Positions 1 to 8,104 of a DNA stretch of 64,000 bases are shown piece by piece. The first letter of the stretch is position 1; the number at the start of each line of letters is the position of its first letter. The position numbers and the translations under genes were made by a program. The stretch is from positions 62,001 to 126,000 of the forward strand of contig CAMYLT010000007.1 in assembly GCA_947259505.1 (NCBI GenBank). Reading direction: 5' to 3'. Origin of the DNA: an uncultured Porticoccus sp. (lineage in GTDB: Bacteria; Pseudomonadota; Gammaproteobacteria; Pseudomonadales; Porticoccaceae). The notes beneath the pieces are model-generated. The model was not told where the DNA came from, made no database searches, and saw only the letters and a list, made by a program, of their open reading frames with translations.

Positions 1-2
1 TG

Positions 3-71
3 GACGAACTGGAAGCCGTGCTTCGCAACTGGCTATCCGCCCAACAGGAATCTCACAACCCGTTGATTTGA
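3..71 (+). CDS. engB: C-terminal end of a protein, probably GTPase EngB/YihA (partial)
   Basis: Frame 3 reads through the window edge and ends in DELEAVLRNWLSAQQES... and a TGA at 69-71. The amphipathic Leu/Trp-rich tail is compatible with the last helix of the ribosome-assembly GTPase EngB. The assignment rests mainly on position: in enterics and Pseudomonas engB (yihA) faces polA across an intergenic small RNA, which is the arrangement seen here. Only 22 residues are visible, so no GTPase motif can be checked. Another convergent gene cannot be excluded. Confidence 0.4.
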   Translation, partial: DELEAVLRNWLSAQQESHNPLI

Positions 72-83
72 AAATGTTTCTAC

Positions 84-190
84 CAAAAAAAGCCCTGATC
101 AATATCGATCAGGGCTTGCTTTGCTGTTGCTTGGGGATTAATCAAGCTTTGCATCTAGTTTGGGGAGAAAGCAGCAATGTTGCTTGCGTG
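84..190 (-). ncRNA. Small RNA copy 1, ErsA/Spot 42-locus type
   Basis: A minus-strand transcription unit of about 107 nt can be drawn from a sigma-E-like promoter (195-222) to an intrinsic terminator with seven U residues (85-91). It lies between polA and the probable engB, and is co-directional with polA. Spot 42 in enterics and the AlgU-dependent sRNA ErsA in Pseudomonas occupy this place. The body is almost identical to copy 2 (79 of 80 bases, 111-190 against 301-380). Two UCCCCAA motifs (complements of 160-166 and 131-137) sit outside the terminator stem and could pair with purine-rich ribosome-binding sites. A weak 5' hairpin (stem AGCA/UGCU) is possible. Homology to ErsA is inferred from locus, promoter type and size, not from alignment. 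The start is estimated from the -10 element. Confidence 0.72.
85..115 (-). terminator. Intrinsic terminator of sRNA copy 1
   Basis: A perfect 9-bp stem GCCCTGATC/GATCAGGGC (92-100 and 107-115) with a 6-nt loop is followed on the minus strand by seven T residues at 85-91. On the plus strand the tail is only moderately T-rich, so it serves the minus-strand sRNA best, though it may also stop transcripts from the convergent gene. Confidence 0.85.
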
Positions 191-194
191 AAGA

Positions 195-222
195 TTAGAG
201 AAGGGATTCTCGAGATAGTTCC
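195..222 (-). promoter_or_regulatory. Sigma-E/AlgU-type promoter of sRNA copy 1
   Basis: On the minus strand GGAACTA (complement of 216-222) and TCTAA (complement of 195-199) are separated by 16 bases, counted between GAACTA and TCTAA. The known sigma-E/AlgU family consensus is GGAACTT, about 16-17 bases, then TCTGA or TCTAA. The predicted start falls near 190. Copy 2 has the same elements at the same spacing although the spacer sequence differs, which argues for selection on the promoter. Confidence 0.7.
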
Positions 223-271
223 AAACACGTTAAAAATATTTCTTACTCACTTACACCACTCACGACGAACC

Positions 272-380
272 CAAAAAAAAGCCCTGTATCAAATCGATTC
301 AGGGCTTGCTTTGCTGTTGCTTGGGGATTAATCAAGCTTTGCATCTAGTTTGGGGAGAAAGCAGCAATGTTACTTGCGTG
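272..380 (-). ncRNA. Small RNA copy 2, ErsA/Spot 42-locus type
   Basis: The polA-proximal paralogue of the minus-strand sRNA, about 109 nt, runs from a sigma-E-like promoter (385-412) to a terminator with eight U residues (273-280). The body matches copy 1 at 79 of 80 bases. The single change (U in place of C opposite 372) would turn a C-G pair into U-G in the possible 5' hairpin, so that fold is kept. It has the same two UCCCCAA motifs (complements of 350-356 and 321-327). Read-through from polA is possible because no strong terminator is seen between polA and this gene. Confidence 0.72.
273..305 (-). terminator. Intrinsic terminator of sRNA copy 2
   Basis: The stem GCCCTGTATC/GATTCAGGGC (281-290 and 296-305) has one internal mismatch and a 5-nt loop, followed on the minus strand by eight T residues (273-280). 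The hairpin differs in sequence from that of copy 1 but keeps the GCCCTG/CAGGGC base. Confidence 0.82.
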
Positions 381-384
381 ATAA

Positions 385-412
385 TTAGGCATGGTCAAAA
401 GCGCAAAGTTCC
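385..412 (-). promoter_or_regulatory. Sigma-E/AlgU-type promoter of sRNA copy 2
   Basis: GGAACTT (complement of 406-412) matches the extracytoplasmic sigma-E -35 consensus exactly. It is followed after 16 bases by CCTAA (complement of 385-389), one base from TCTAA. The spacing equals that of copy 1. No good sigma-70 promoter is evident at this position. Confidence 0.72.
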
Positions 413-494
413 CATCTGGATAAAAATTTTTATATTATTTTACCTGTATATCCACCCTGGTTCAGACCAGACCCTTATATGTAGCCCACTGCGG

Positions 495-3218
495 TTAATG
501 GGCCTCATCCCAGTTCTCCCCCATACCCACGTCCACAATCAACGGCACATCCAAAGTCACCGCACCTGACATTCTATCCCTCAGCCCTGCCCGAACGATC
601 TCCAGCTCCTCTTCAGGAACTTCCAACACCAATTCATCGTGAACCTGCATGATCATTTTGGCCCTGAGTGGCGCCTCCTGCAGCCAACTATCCACAGCGA
701 TCATGGCTAGCTTGATAATATCAGCGGCGGTACCTTGCATGGGGGCATTGATTGCAGTGCGCTCTGCCGCCTGCCGACGCATACCATTACTGGATTTAAT
801 CTCCGGGAGATAGAGCCGCCGCCCCATCAGGGTTTCCACGTAGCCTTTTTCAGCCGCAGTCTGGCGTATGCTGTCCATATAACCCTGAACCCCGGGATAA
901 CGTGCAAAATAAAGATCGATATATTCCTGCGCCTGGTTGCGGCCTATTTTAAGCTGTCGAGCGAGCCCGAATGCGGACATGCCGTAGATCAATCCGAAAT
1001 TAATGGCCTTGGCACTGCGCCTCTGTTCGGTGGTAACCTCGTCGAGACCAACGCCGAATACTTCTGATGCCGTCGCCCTGTGAACATCGAGTCCTCCCGC
1101 AAACGCTTCCTTCAACCCCTTATCCCCCGACAGGTGGGCCATTATCCTTAGCTCTATCTGCGAATAATCAGCGGCCACAATTTTGCAGCCGGGAGCGGCC
1201 ACAAAAGCCTGGCGGATGCGTCGTCCCTCGGCTGTGCGCACCGGGATATTCTGGAGGTTCGGATCAGATGAGGACAGGCGCCCTGTTGCCGTCACAGCCT
1301 GGTGATAGGATGTGTGAATTCTACCCGTCGCGGCATTGACCAGCCCCGGCAGTTTGTCGGTATACGTGGCCTTCAATTTTGAAAGGCTACGGTGTTCCAA
1401 CAGCAACTTGGGCAGCGGGTAATCCAGCGCCAGCTCCTGCAACACTTCTTCCTTAGTTGAAGCGGCACCCTTGGCCGTCTTTTTCTGCACCGGGATCTGG
1501 AGTTTTTCAAACAGGATATAACCGAGCTGCTTGGGCGATGCCAAATTGAACTCTTCACCAGCCAGCTCATAGGCTTGCTGTTCCAGTTTCTTCAGGCGAG
1601 TGCCCAATTCACCACTTTGGGTACGCAGTAGTTCAGCACTCACTCTGACACCATTGCGCTCAATACGAGACAGTATTGGCACAAGTGGTATCTCTATATG
1701 TTCGAAGACATGCTTCAAGCCGTCCACCGATGCGAGCTTTGGCCATAATGTCTGGTGCAGCCTCAACGTTATGTCTGCGTCTTCCGCCGCATAAGGCCCT
1801 GCCTGTTCGAGGGCAATCTGGTTAAAGGTCAGCTGGGATGCGCCCTTACCTGCTATATCCTGAAAATGAATGGTTTTTTCACCCAAATATTTCAGTGCCA
1901 GGCTGTCCATGTCATGGCGCGATGCGATTGAATCGAGCACGTAGGATTCCAGCATGGTATCAAAGCGAATACCCCTTAATGTAATGCCATGGTTGGCCAG
2001 CACACTCATATCGTACTTCAGGTTTTGCCCGAGCTTGGCGACCGCCGGATTCTCCAGCAGGGGCCTGAGAGCCTCCAGCACCCGTTCTCTGTCTAACTGT
2101 GGTGGCGCGCCAAGGTAGTCATGGGCCAAAGGAACGTAAGCGGCTTCATTCGCGTTCACAGCAAATGAAACGCCAACAATCTTTGCCTCCATGTAATCAA
2201 GACTGGTCGTTTCCGTATCAAACGCGAAGCATTCGGCATCGCTGAGTCGAACCAACCAATTGTTGAACGTCTCCTCGTCCAGGATAATCTGGTATTCCCT
2301 TGACCCATCCGCAGCAGCGACCGCAGTATCTTCATCCATGGATCCTGCCAGTAACTCTTCGGTCCAGGCCTTGAATTCACACTGCCGAAACCAATCCAGC
2401 AACTGCTCCTGATCACGCTCGCCGTTGCTCAGGTCCTGCGCGGCAATATCCAGAGAAACGTCCGTTTTGATAGTGGCCAACAGGTAAGACAGGCGGGCCT
2501 GTTCCTGGTGCTCCGCAAGCTTTTCAGGCATTTTTTTAGCGCCCCTAAACTCCAGCTCGCGCACCCCCTCAAGGTTGCCATATATGCTATCCAGCCCCCC
2601 CATATTCTGTAGAATCGACAATGCCGTTTTTTCACCAACGCCGGGAACGCCGGGAATATTGTCTGATTTGTCGCCGATCAGCGCGAGATAATCAATTATC
2701 AGTTCTGGTGGCACACCAAATTTATTGATCACGCCTTGCCTGTCCAAAATGGTATCTGTCATGGTATTGACCAAGGTAATTTGCTCAGACACCAGTTGTG
2801 CCATGTCCTTGTCACCCGTTGAAATAACCACTTCCTGATTCTGTCCCGCAGCCTCCAATGCGAGCGTCCCTATCACATCATCAGCCTCGACACCCTCAAC
2901 CACCAGAACTGGCAACCCCATCGCTCTGATGATCTGATGAATCGGTTCAATTTGTTTTTTCAGGTCATCCGGCATGGGTGGCCGGTGGGATTTGTAGGCT
3001 TCGAACAGTTTGTCCCGGAAGGTTTTGCCCTTGGCATCAAAGACCACCACAACAGGGCTACTCGGGTAATCTTTCAGCAACCGGCGCACCATTGAAATCA
3101 CACCCTTAACGGCGCCGGTGGGCTGCCCACCGGATGTTATCAGTGGTGGCAACGCGTGAAATGCACGATAGAGATAGGATGATCCATCCACCAGGACCAG
3201 CGGGGTTTTGTCATTCAT
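495..3218 (-). CDS. polA: DNA polymerase I
   Basis: Polymerase for Okazaki-fragment maturation and repair synthesis, 907 aa, close to the usual 920-930. The N-terminal 5'-3' exonuclease domain (about 1-290) carries [16 protein letters not shown] and [18 protein letters not shown]. The 3'-5' exonuclease domain is intact, with the Exo I motif FDTETT at 333-338. The polymerase domain has motif [10 protein letters not shown], motif [15 protein letters not shown] and motif [10 protein letters not shown]. All three activities are therefore expected. The longest frame would start at a TTG six codons upstream; the ATG giving [14 protein letters not shown] matches family N-termini. It is divergent from the ThrB-like gene and is followed downstream by the two sRNA genes. 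Confidence 0.97.
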   Translation of the reverse strand: MNDKTPLVLVDGSSYLYRAFHALPPLITSGGQPTGAVKGVISMVRRLLKDYPSSPVVVVFDAKGKTFRDKLFEAYKSHRPPMPDDLKKQIEPIHQIIRAMGLPVLVVEGVEADDVIGTLALEAAGQNQEVVISTGDKDMAQLVSEQITLVNTMTDTILDRQGVINKFGVPPELIIDYLALIGDKSDNIPGVPGVGEKTALSILQNMGGLDSIYGNLEGVRELEFRGAKKMPEKLAEHQEQARLSYLLATIKTDVSLDIAAQDLSNGERDQEQLLDWFRQCEFKAWTEELLAGSMDEDTAVAAADGSREYQIILDEETFNNWLVRLSDAECFAFDTETTSLDYMEAKIVGVSFAVNANEAAYVPLAHDYLGAPPQLDRERVLEALRPLLENPAVAKLGQNLKYDMSVLANHGITLRGIRFDTMLESYVLDSIASRHDMDSLALKYLGEKTIHFQDIAGKGASQLTFNQIALEQAGPYAAEDADITLRLHQTLWPKLASVDGLKHVFEHIEIPLVPILSRIERNGVRVSAELLRTQSGELGTRLKKLEQQAYELAGEEFNLASPKQLGYILFEKLQIPVQKKTAKGAASTKEEVLQELALDYPLPKLLLEHRSLSKLKATYTDKLPGLVNAATGRIHTSYHQAVTATGRLSSSDPNLQNIPVRTAEGRRIRQAFVAAPGCKIVAADYSQIELRIMAHLSGDKGLKEAFAGGLDVHRATASEVFGVGLDEVTTEQRRSAKAINFGLIYGMSAFGLARQLKIGRNQAQEYIDLYFARYPGVQGYMDSIRQTAAEKGYVETLMGRRLYLPEIKSSNGMRRQAAERTAINAPMQGTAADIIKLAMIAVDSWLQEAPLRAKMIMQVHDELVLEVPEEELEIVRAGLRDRMSGAVTLDVPLIVDVGMGENWDEAH

Positions 3219-3327
3219 AGTGAAGATATTCAACAAAGATTAGGATTACCCAAGGATACCGCAAATTGTTTCATTCCAACCAACAAGGGGTTAACCTTGA
3301 ACAAATAACAGGGGTGGGGACTCCAAT

Positions 3328-4284
3328 ATGTCGTCATTTCTTATACCGGACATTATCAGCATCCAATCTTTTCTGGGACAGTACTCGCTGAACCAGCAAG
3401 TTGAAATTGAAAGCACCTATGTCGCAAGGAACCACCTAACCTGCCATTTCCGCACTAGTTCACCTCGCTCGGGCCGCTATCTCCTGGTTGCCGTGGCAAC
3501 AGGCGCAAGAGACCGACTCAACTACTCTTCTTTGCTGGTTCAGCATCTCGTCAAACAAGGTCTACCTGTAGCGCCCTGCGTGAGCAATCAACAAGGCTCT
3601 TTTATTTCCAACTACGGTGATCAGCCCGCCCTGCTTTTTCAGTTGCCAGAAGGCGGCACCCCAGAGCATCAAAATCTTAATGTATGCCAGCAAATAGGCG
3701 CTTTTTTGGGGAAGATGCATACAAATTCGCGTGAATTTGAGCCAGAGTACTGCAATCCACGCAGTCTTGTATGGCTCAGTTTCGCCGCACAAGAACTTTC
3801 CCCAATTCTTTCACCTGGCGAAGAATCACTCCTCGACGAACAGCTGTCTCGCTTCAAACGAACGGTAGAAGCGGCGCCAAATCTGCCCACTGGACCTTTA
3901 ATCGGTAGCCTCTTTGCCGATCAGTTGATTTTTGCAAATGAGCAGTTGGCGGCCGTGACCGGTTTTTATTTCAGCTGTTCAGATTGGTGGTTACTGGATG
4001 TCGCTCAGGCCGTGAATGAATGGTGCTGCAACCCGCACGGAGAACTGGACAAGCAGCTCTGCCAGGGTCTTCTCAAAGCCTATAGCGCAGAACGCCCGTT
4101 TACAGCCACAGAGGGGCAGTACTGGCAGGACATTCTGTGTTTTTCAGCAACCCGGTTTTGGGTTTCGCGGTTGCTGACGTCACTTTCTACCGAGGGGGAT
4201 TCTTTAGCATTGAAAAGCGACCCCGAAGAATACCACCAAAAATTACAACGACGCCTGATGAGTTATTACCCGCTACCAGTCTGA
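3328..4284 (+). CDS. Homoserine-kinase-like protein (ThrB/APH fold) lacking catalytic residues
   Basis: The 318-aa protein aligns along its length with Pseudomonas-type ThrB, the aminoglycoside-phosphotransferase-fold homoserine kinase. Matching blocks are the VRFWLSRLI-like helix (here TRFWVSRLL), the FNDWCSN-like block (here VNEWCCN) and the RPFTA segment (same residues). The catalytic loop, known in the family as HADLFRDNVLF, reads IGSLFADQLIF here (residues 192-202). The catalytic Asp, the preceding His and the metal-binding Asn are thus replaced. The second metal Asp (IDFY) is Gly at 212, and the N-terminal GSENS-type loop is absent. The frame is open and unbroken, so it is not a recent pseudogene. 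It sits where thrB sits in Pseudomonas, between polA and znuA. Homoserine kinase activity looks unlikely; the present role is unknown. Its end overlaps the znuA end by 19 bases. Confidence 0.75.
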   Translation: MSSFLIPDIISIQSFLGQYSLNQQVEIESTYVARNHLTCHFRTSSPRSGRYLLVAVATGARDRLNYSSLLVQHLVKQGLPVAPCVSNQQGSFISNYGDQPALLFQLPEGGTPEHQNLNVCQQIGAFLGKMHTNSREFEPEYCNPRSLVWLSFAAQELSPILSPGEESLLDEQLSRFKRTVEAAPNLPTGPLIGSLFADQLIFANEQLAAVTGFYFSCSDWWLLDVAQAVNEWCCNPHGELDKQLCQGLLKAYSAERPFTATEGQYWQDILCFSATRFWVSRLLTSLSTEGDSLALKSDPEEYHQKLQRRLMSYYPLPV

Positions 4285-5207
4285 GCTGACGCTTCCAAAC
4301 AGGTCGCAAACGTATCGATGATGCCTTCCATAAATTCCAGATAGCTTTCCCTGTTCAGGGTTATCTGCTGTCCCATTGGATCGAGTACTGCCGTGCTCAC
4401 CCCCAATTGACTGGCCAGTTGTCGAGCCGCCTTGCTATTCATTTGTGGTTCCGTAAAAACACAACCCACCTGCACACCGAACTCCAGTATGTGCGCAAAA
4501 TGACGCGCCCCCCTTTGGTGTCCGCTGGATAGCTGGACTGCAGCCAACTGCTTCAAACCGTAATACTGAATAAAATGGCCATAACCATCATGGGTCACCA
4601 CAAATCCTTTTGCCCCCAGCGGCTCAAGGCGCTGCCGAGCACGCTGGTCGAAGCTATCAAGAGCACCTAGAAAAACGTTCAGATTAGTCTCGAATAGTGC
4701 GGCTTTGTCCGGATACAGCCCGGCCAAGCGGGCAGCAACGGCTTTCACTGCAACACGACTGTTTTCAGGGCTGAGCCAGAGATGCAGGTCGCGGGAGTGC
4801 TCATGGTCAACATGACTCTCGCCCTGCTCAACGACGCTTTGATGCTCATCATCCTTACTTGCAGAGACGGGCCACTGCATCTCCGCTAGAGCTGACAGTT
4901 GCAGCACCTCAGGCCGCGCTGCGGCCAACGGCTTTCGCAATGCCGATTCCAATTCAGGCCCAACCCAGACAACCAGAGCAGCCTCGTTCAACGCACGCAC
5001 ATCTGAAAATCTCAAGGCGTAATCGTGGGGCGACACATTAGCCGGCATTAGCACCGTTACCGGCATTTCATCGCCAACGACGGCTTTCACCAGCATGGCC
5101 AACGGCTTGATGGTAACGACGACCTCACTTTCTGTTGAAGCTGCCGCCCAGGATGGAGGGAGCATCCACATCAGGACAACCAGGCAACTCAATCGAATAT
5201 AATTCAT
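4266..5207 (-). CDS. znuA: Zinc ABC transporter periplasmic binding protein ZnuA
   Basis: Captures Zn2+ in the periplasm and delivers it to ZnuB. The 313-aa protein has a Sec signal peptide (about 1-23, cut after SWAAA) and the cluster A-I fold. Candidate metal-binding His residues are seen in NVSPHDYALR, DLHLWLSP and VVTHDGYGHF. A short acidic His-rich loop (DDEHQ...HVDHEHSRD), typical of zinc rather than manganese binders, precedes the second ligand. It is transcribed away from zur-znuCB. The ATG at 5207 has no visible Shine-Dalgarno and directly abuts a Zur-box-like sequence, so the transcript may have a very short leader. Confidence 0.93.
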   Translation of the reverse strand: MNYIRLSCLVVLMWMLPPSWAAASTESEVVVTIKPLAMLVKAVVGDEMPVTVLMPANVSPHDYALRFSDVRALNEAALVVWVGPELESALRKPLAAARPEVLQLSALAEMQWPVSASKDDEHQSVVEQGESHVDHEHSRDLHLWLSPENSRVAVKAVAARLAGLYPDKAALFETNLNVFLGALDSFDQRARQRLEPLGAKGFVVTHDGYGHFIQYYGLKQLAAVQLSSGHQRGARHFAHILEFGVQVGCVFTEPQMNSKAARQLASQLGVSTAVLDPMGQQITLNRESYLEFMEGIIDTFATCLEASAQTGSG

Positions 5208-5224
5208 ATGTTATATTATTGCGT
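5208..5224. promoter_or_regulatory. Candidate Zur operator at the znuA start
   Basis: Starting next to the znuA ATG, the sequence contains GTTATATTATTGC (5210-5222), a degraded version of the GTTAT-AAA-ATAAC palindrome found upstream of zur. Gammaproteobacterial Zur boxes resemble GTTATAnnATAAC. The right half-site is imperfect, so this is a weaker call than the zur-proximal box. Confidence 0.45.
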
Positions 5225-5350
5225 TTTATAAAAAGAAGCCGTTTTACGTAGGGTCGACGGCCAAGTGTTGCCCACCAAGAATGTCTGAAAGGCCCCATCA
5301 GAACAATCACCAATATGGTTGAACGGGAACTATATTGTCAATTGCTCACA

Positions 5351-5367
5351 ATGTTATAAAATAACGT
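5351..5367. promoter_or_regulatory. Zur box upstream of zur-znuCB
   Basis: ATGTTATAAAATAACGT contains the perfect inverted repeat GTTAT-AAA-ATAAC (5353-5365), matching the AT-rich Zur operator of gammaproteobacteria. It lies 23 bases before the zur ATG, so zur is probably autoregulated together with znuC and znuB. Confidence 0.75.
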
Positions 5368-5389
5368 TTTATTTTAAAAGCTCAATATC

Positions 5390-5878
5390 ATGCTGACTAA
5401 CTCCCGCATTGCCTATCACCACCACGACCACAAACGCTGCATCACTGCAGCGATGAACCGTGCCCGTGTACTATGTGATGACAGGCAGGTTAGACTGACC
5501 CCTATTCGAGAGGCTGTTTTCAAGACTATCTGGGCTAGCCACCGCCCGCTAGGGGCCTATGATATTGTCGACCAGATGACGCTCGCATCCTCCCCGGTAA
5601 AGCGAATTTTGCCGCCCACGGTCTACCGCTCTATTGAATTCCTTCTGGAACAGGGCCTAATACATAGGCTTTCTTCTCTGAATGCCTACATAGGCTGCCC
5701 ATTCCCCGGCAACGATCACAACGACGTATTTCTGATATGTCGGAAGTGCGGGTCTGCCGCCGAATGCAGCGCAGAACAATTGACCGCCGCAGTCGAACAT
5801 ACCGCCAATCGCGCCAATTTCAAAGTTGAGTCGCAAGTGATTGAAGTTGTAGGACTCTGCCCGGAGTGTCAATCGTGA
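5390..5878 (+). CDS. zur: Zinc uptake regulator Zur (Fur family)
   Basis: A 162-aa Fur-family repressor that blocks zinc-uptake genes when zinc is bound. The winged helix covers LTPIREAVFKTIWASHRPLGAYDIV through PPTVYRSIEFLLEQGLIHRL. The structural zinc site is the pair CRKCG and CPEC at the C-terminal side. The regulatory His/Cys region IGCPFPGNDHNDVF matches Zur rather than Fur. An unusual His-rich N-terminus (YHHHDHKRC) precedes the DNA-binding domain. It is the first gene of zur-znuC-znuB and overlaps znuC by four bases. The Zur box just upstream supports autoregulation. Confidence 0.93.
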   Translation: MLTNSRIAYHHHDHKRCITAAMNRARVLCDDRQVRLTPIREAVFKTIWASHRPLGAYDIVDQMTLASSPVKRILPPTVYRSIEFLLEQGLIHRLSSLNAYIGCPFPGNDHNDVFLICRKCGSAAECSAEQLTAAVEHTANRANFKVESQVIEVVGLCPECQS

Positions 5879-6642
5879 AACACGCGCTTGTAGAGCTGCG
5901 CAATATTGGCAAAGCCTTTCGTGGCAATGACGTCTTGGTCGGAGTTGATCTCACAATCTTGCCCAGCCAGATCATCACGCTGATTGGCCCGAATGGCGCA
6001 GGGAAAACCACACTGGTAAAAATCGTTCTTGGCTTGCTCAAACCTGACTGTGGCCAACTACAGGTAGATTCGCAGTTACGCATCGGCTACATGCCCCAAA
6101 AACTGCAACTGGACGCGACGCTCCCCATCACACTGAAGCGTTTTCTTGCTCTGGCCGAGCCAAACCATGCCCTTTGTCTCTCAGCTCTCCGAGAAGTGGG
6201 CATCGAGCGACTCATCAACCAACCACTCCAATCACTTTCCGGCGGTGAACTGCAACGAGCGCTGTTGGCCCGATCCATTTTGCGCAAACCGAATTTGCTG
6301 GTACTCGATGAACCCGTACAGGGTGTCGATGTAGCGGGGCAGGAAAGTCTCTACCGGCTGATTGGCCAATTGCGTGACCGCTTGAATTGCGCTGTGTTGA
6401 TGGTTTCCCACGACCTTCATCTGGTCATGTCTGCCACGGACGAGGTAATCTGCCTCAATCAACACATCTGTTGCCATGGTCATCCCGATCAAGTTAGTAC
6501 TAACCCGGCGTTTATCGAACTATTTGGCACTAAAACGGCACCCTATACCCATCACCACAACCACCGCCACAATCTTCACGGCGATGTAATTGATACCAAC
6601 AAGCTACCCCACCAACACTCAAGCGATTGCCAACATGATTGA
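5875..6642 (+). CDS. znuC: Zinc ABC transporter ATP-binding protein ZnuC
   Basis: The ATPase that powers ZnuB, 255 aa. It has Walker A GPNGAGKTT, the signature LSGGELQRALLARS, Walker B LLVLDEP and the switch His in VSHDLH. The C-terminus is strongly His-rich (THHHNHRHNLHG...HQHSSDCQHD), as is common in ZnuC and consistent with metal handling. GTG at 5875 is chosen because GGAG lies 8 bases upstream and the start overlaps the zur stop as GTGA. An in-frame GTG at 5866 is the alternative. Translation is likely coupled to zur. Confidence 0.93.
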   Translation: MKHALVELRNIGKAFRGNDVLVGVDLTILPSQIITLIGPNGAGKTTLVKIVLGLLKPDCGQLQVDSQLRIGYMPQKLQLDATLPITLKRFLALAEPNHALCLSALREVGIERLINQPLQSLSGGELQRALLARSILRKPNLLVLDEPVQGVDVAGQESLYRLIGQLRDRLNCAVLMVSHDLHLVMSATDEVICLNQHICCHGHPDQVSTNPAFIELFGTKTAPYTHHHNHRHNLHGDVIDTNKLPHQHSSDCQHD

Positions 6643-7414
6643 GGTTCTACTGTATGCCCTGTTAGCCGGACTCGGCGTTGCAATTGTAACCGGGCCACTG
6701 GGCGCGTTTATCGTTTGGCGGCGTATGGCCTATTTTGGCGATACACTGGCTCATTCCTCACTACTCGGCGTCGCACTAGCGCTTCTTTTCTCGATCAATC
6801 CCACCATTGCCGTTGTCCTGATCTGCCTGGTATTGGCATTGATTTTAGTCGCCCTCCAGCAGCAACAAACGCTGGCATCAGACACGCTACTGGGTATTCT
6901 TTCCCACACCTCATTAGCCATCGGACTGGTAGCCATGGCGCTGATGCCTTCTGTGCGGGTTGATTTGCTGAGCCTGCTGTTTGGTGATTTGCTCACGGTG
7001 ACAATCCGTGATGTGGTCACCATCTACATCGTCGGGGCGATTGCTGTTGCACTGATGATTCTTCTCTGGAAACCCTTACTGGCGATCACCATCCATGAAG
7101 AATTGGCAAGAGTCGAAGGCGTACCCGTAACGGCAGTGCGGACAGCGCTAATGCTGATTATCGCCCTCGAGATCGCTATTGCCATGAAAGTGGTAGGAGT
7201 ACTGCTGATCACCGCGCTACTGGTCATCCCCGCAGCCACTGCGCGCCGATTCTCACAGACACCCGAACAAATGGCCATCTTTGCCAGCGTTGCTGGATGC
7301 CTAGCCGTACTGATGGGGCTGTCCGCATCCTGGTTTATTGATACGCCAGCAGGGCCATCTATCGTACTGAGTGCGGGAATCCTGTTTGTGCTGGCGTTAT
7401 TGAAGAGAGAATAG
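6635..7414 (+). CDS. znuB: Zinc ABC transporter permease ZnuB
   Basis: Membrane permease of the ZnuABC importer, 259 aa, with about seven to eight hydrophobic segments from MIEVLLYALLAG to the final LLKRE. ABC-3 family features include VTGPLGAFIVWRRMAYFGDTLAHSSLLG near the N-terminus and the ALLVIPAATAR segment. The ATG at 6635 overlaps znuC by 8 bases and begins directly at the first helix. A longer frame from a TTG at 6590 would add a non-membrane tail and is not favoured. The gene is convergent with sco. Confidence 0.94.
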   Translation: MIEVLLYALLAGLGVAIVTGPLGAFIVWRRMAYFGDTLAHSSLLGVALALLFSINPTIAVVLICLVLALILVALQQQQTLASDTLLGILSHTSLAIGLVAMALMPSVRVDLLSLLFGDLLTVTIRDVVTIYIVGAIAVALMILLWKPLLAITIHEELARVEGVPVTAVRTALMLIIALEIAIAMKVVGVLLITALLVIPAATARRFSQTPEQMAIFASVAGCLAVLMGLSASWFIDTPAGPSIVLSAGILFVLALLKRE

Positions 7415-7425
7415 GGCGGCAGAGA

Positions 7426-8079
7426 TCAAAAACTTGCTGCGATCGAACGCCAGGCCAAGCGCATGCTGCCTTCTTCAAAGGGAGGGCGGAGAAAGCCGTG
7501 GTAATGGCCATAGGGGTTGATCAATACCAAATTTCCACTGTGATCAATTGTGTAGTCACCGTTATCGAGCTCCACTTTGCTAAACGCTACATTCAGCTCT
7601 GTCGCCAACTTTAGCAGCATGTACTTGTCGCCACTGGCACCGATAAAGTCTGCATTAAAATAGGGCACATACTTGGCCAATTGCTCGGGTGTATCTCGCT
7701 CCGGATCCAGAGAAACCAATAGAATTTGTAGTTGTTCCTGCTCGCGGGGCTTGAGTCCTGCGTACATTTTCGCCGCAGCCGCCAACGTTGTCGGGCAGAC
7801 ATCCGGGCAGTGGGTAAAACCAAAAAAGATCAGTGTCCACTTTCCGTTAAGATTCTCTGACGTAAAAGGCTTGCCCTGATGATCTGTCAGTTTGAACTCA
7901 CTGAACTTTCTCGGCATATCCAGTAATACTGCACCATTAGCCTTCAGTTCATACTCGTTCAGAATTCGTGGTTGGCTCAGCTTATAAGCAAAGCCAGCGA
8001 TGACCAATGTAATAAAGGCCAACACAACAATGACCGTCAGGCGGACACTACCGGTGTTCAATATTCTTTCATCTGCCAT
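7426..8079 (-). CDS. SCO1/SenC/PrrC family copper chaperone for cytochrome oxidase
   Basis: A membrane-anchored thioredoxin-fold protein, 217 aa, that delivers copper to the CuA site of cytochrome c oxidase subunit II. One N-terminal transmembrane helix (about 12-32) is followed by the SCO domain with copper ligands C91 and C95 (motif CPDVC) and H180 (TIDHSG). It is the last gene of the surf1-ctaA-ctaB-sco run, 25 bases downstream of ctaB. Confidence 0.92.
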   Translation of the reverse strand: MADERILNTGSVRLTVIVVLAFITLVIAGFAYKLSQPRILNEYELKANGAVLLDMPRKFSEFKLTDHQGKPFTSENLNGKWTLIFFGFTHCPDVCPTTLAAAAKMYAGLKPREQEQLQILLVSLDPERDTPEQLAKYVPYFNADFIGASGDKYMLLKLATELNVAFSKVELDNGDYTIDHSGNLVLINPYGHYHGFLRPPFEEGSMRLAWRSIAASF

Positions 8080-8104
8080 GGCACGTAGGTCCTCCAGATA
8101 GAGA

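Larger units (their letters stand above)
111..380. repeat. Tandem direct repeat of the sRNA body, 190-bp period
   Basis: Bases 111-190 and 301-380 match at 79 of 80 positions; the only difference is G182 against A372. Similarity continues more loosely into the terminator stems (92-115 and 281-305) and into the -10 elements. The 191-270 interval between the units is not duplicated apart from promoter elements. The repeat is best read as a duplicated sRNA gene, not as a mobile or coding repeat. Confidence 0.95.

Noticed and set aside
456-510. Possible polA terminator hairpins (CTGG...CCAG and GCCCA...TGGGC)
   Set aside because: Stems are only 4-5 bp and no U tract follows on the minus strand.
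68-569. Two short plus-strand open frames with near-identical protein sequence (LCCCLGINQALHLVWGESSNV)
   Set aside because: The similarity is a by-product of the duplicated sRNA on the other strand. Neither frame has a ribosome-binding site, the frames run through terminator hairpins, and no known protein resembles them.
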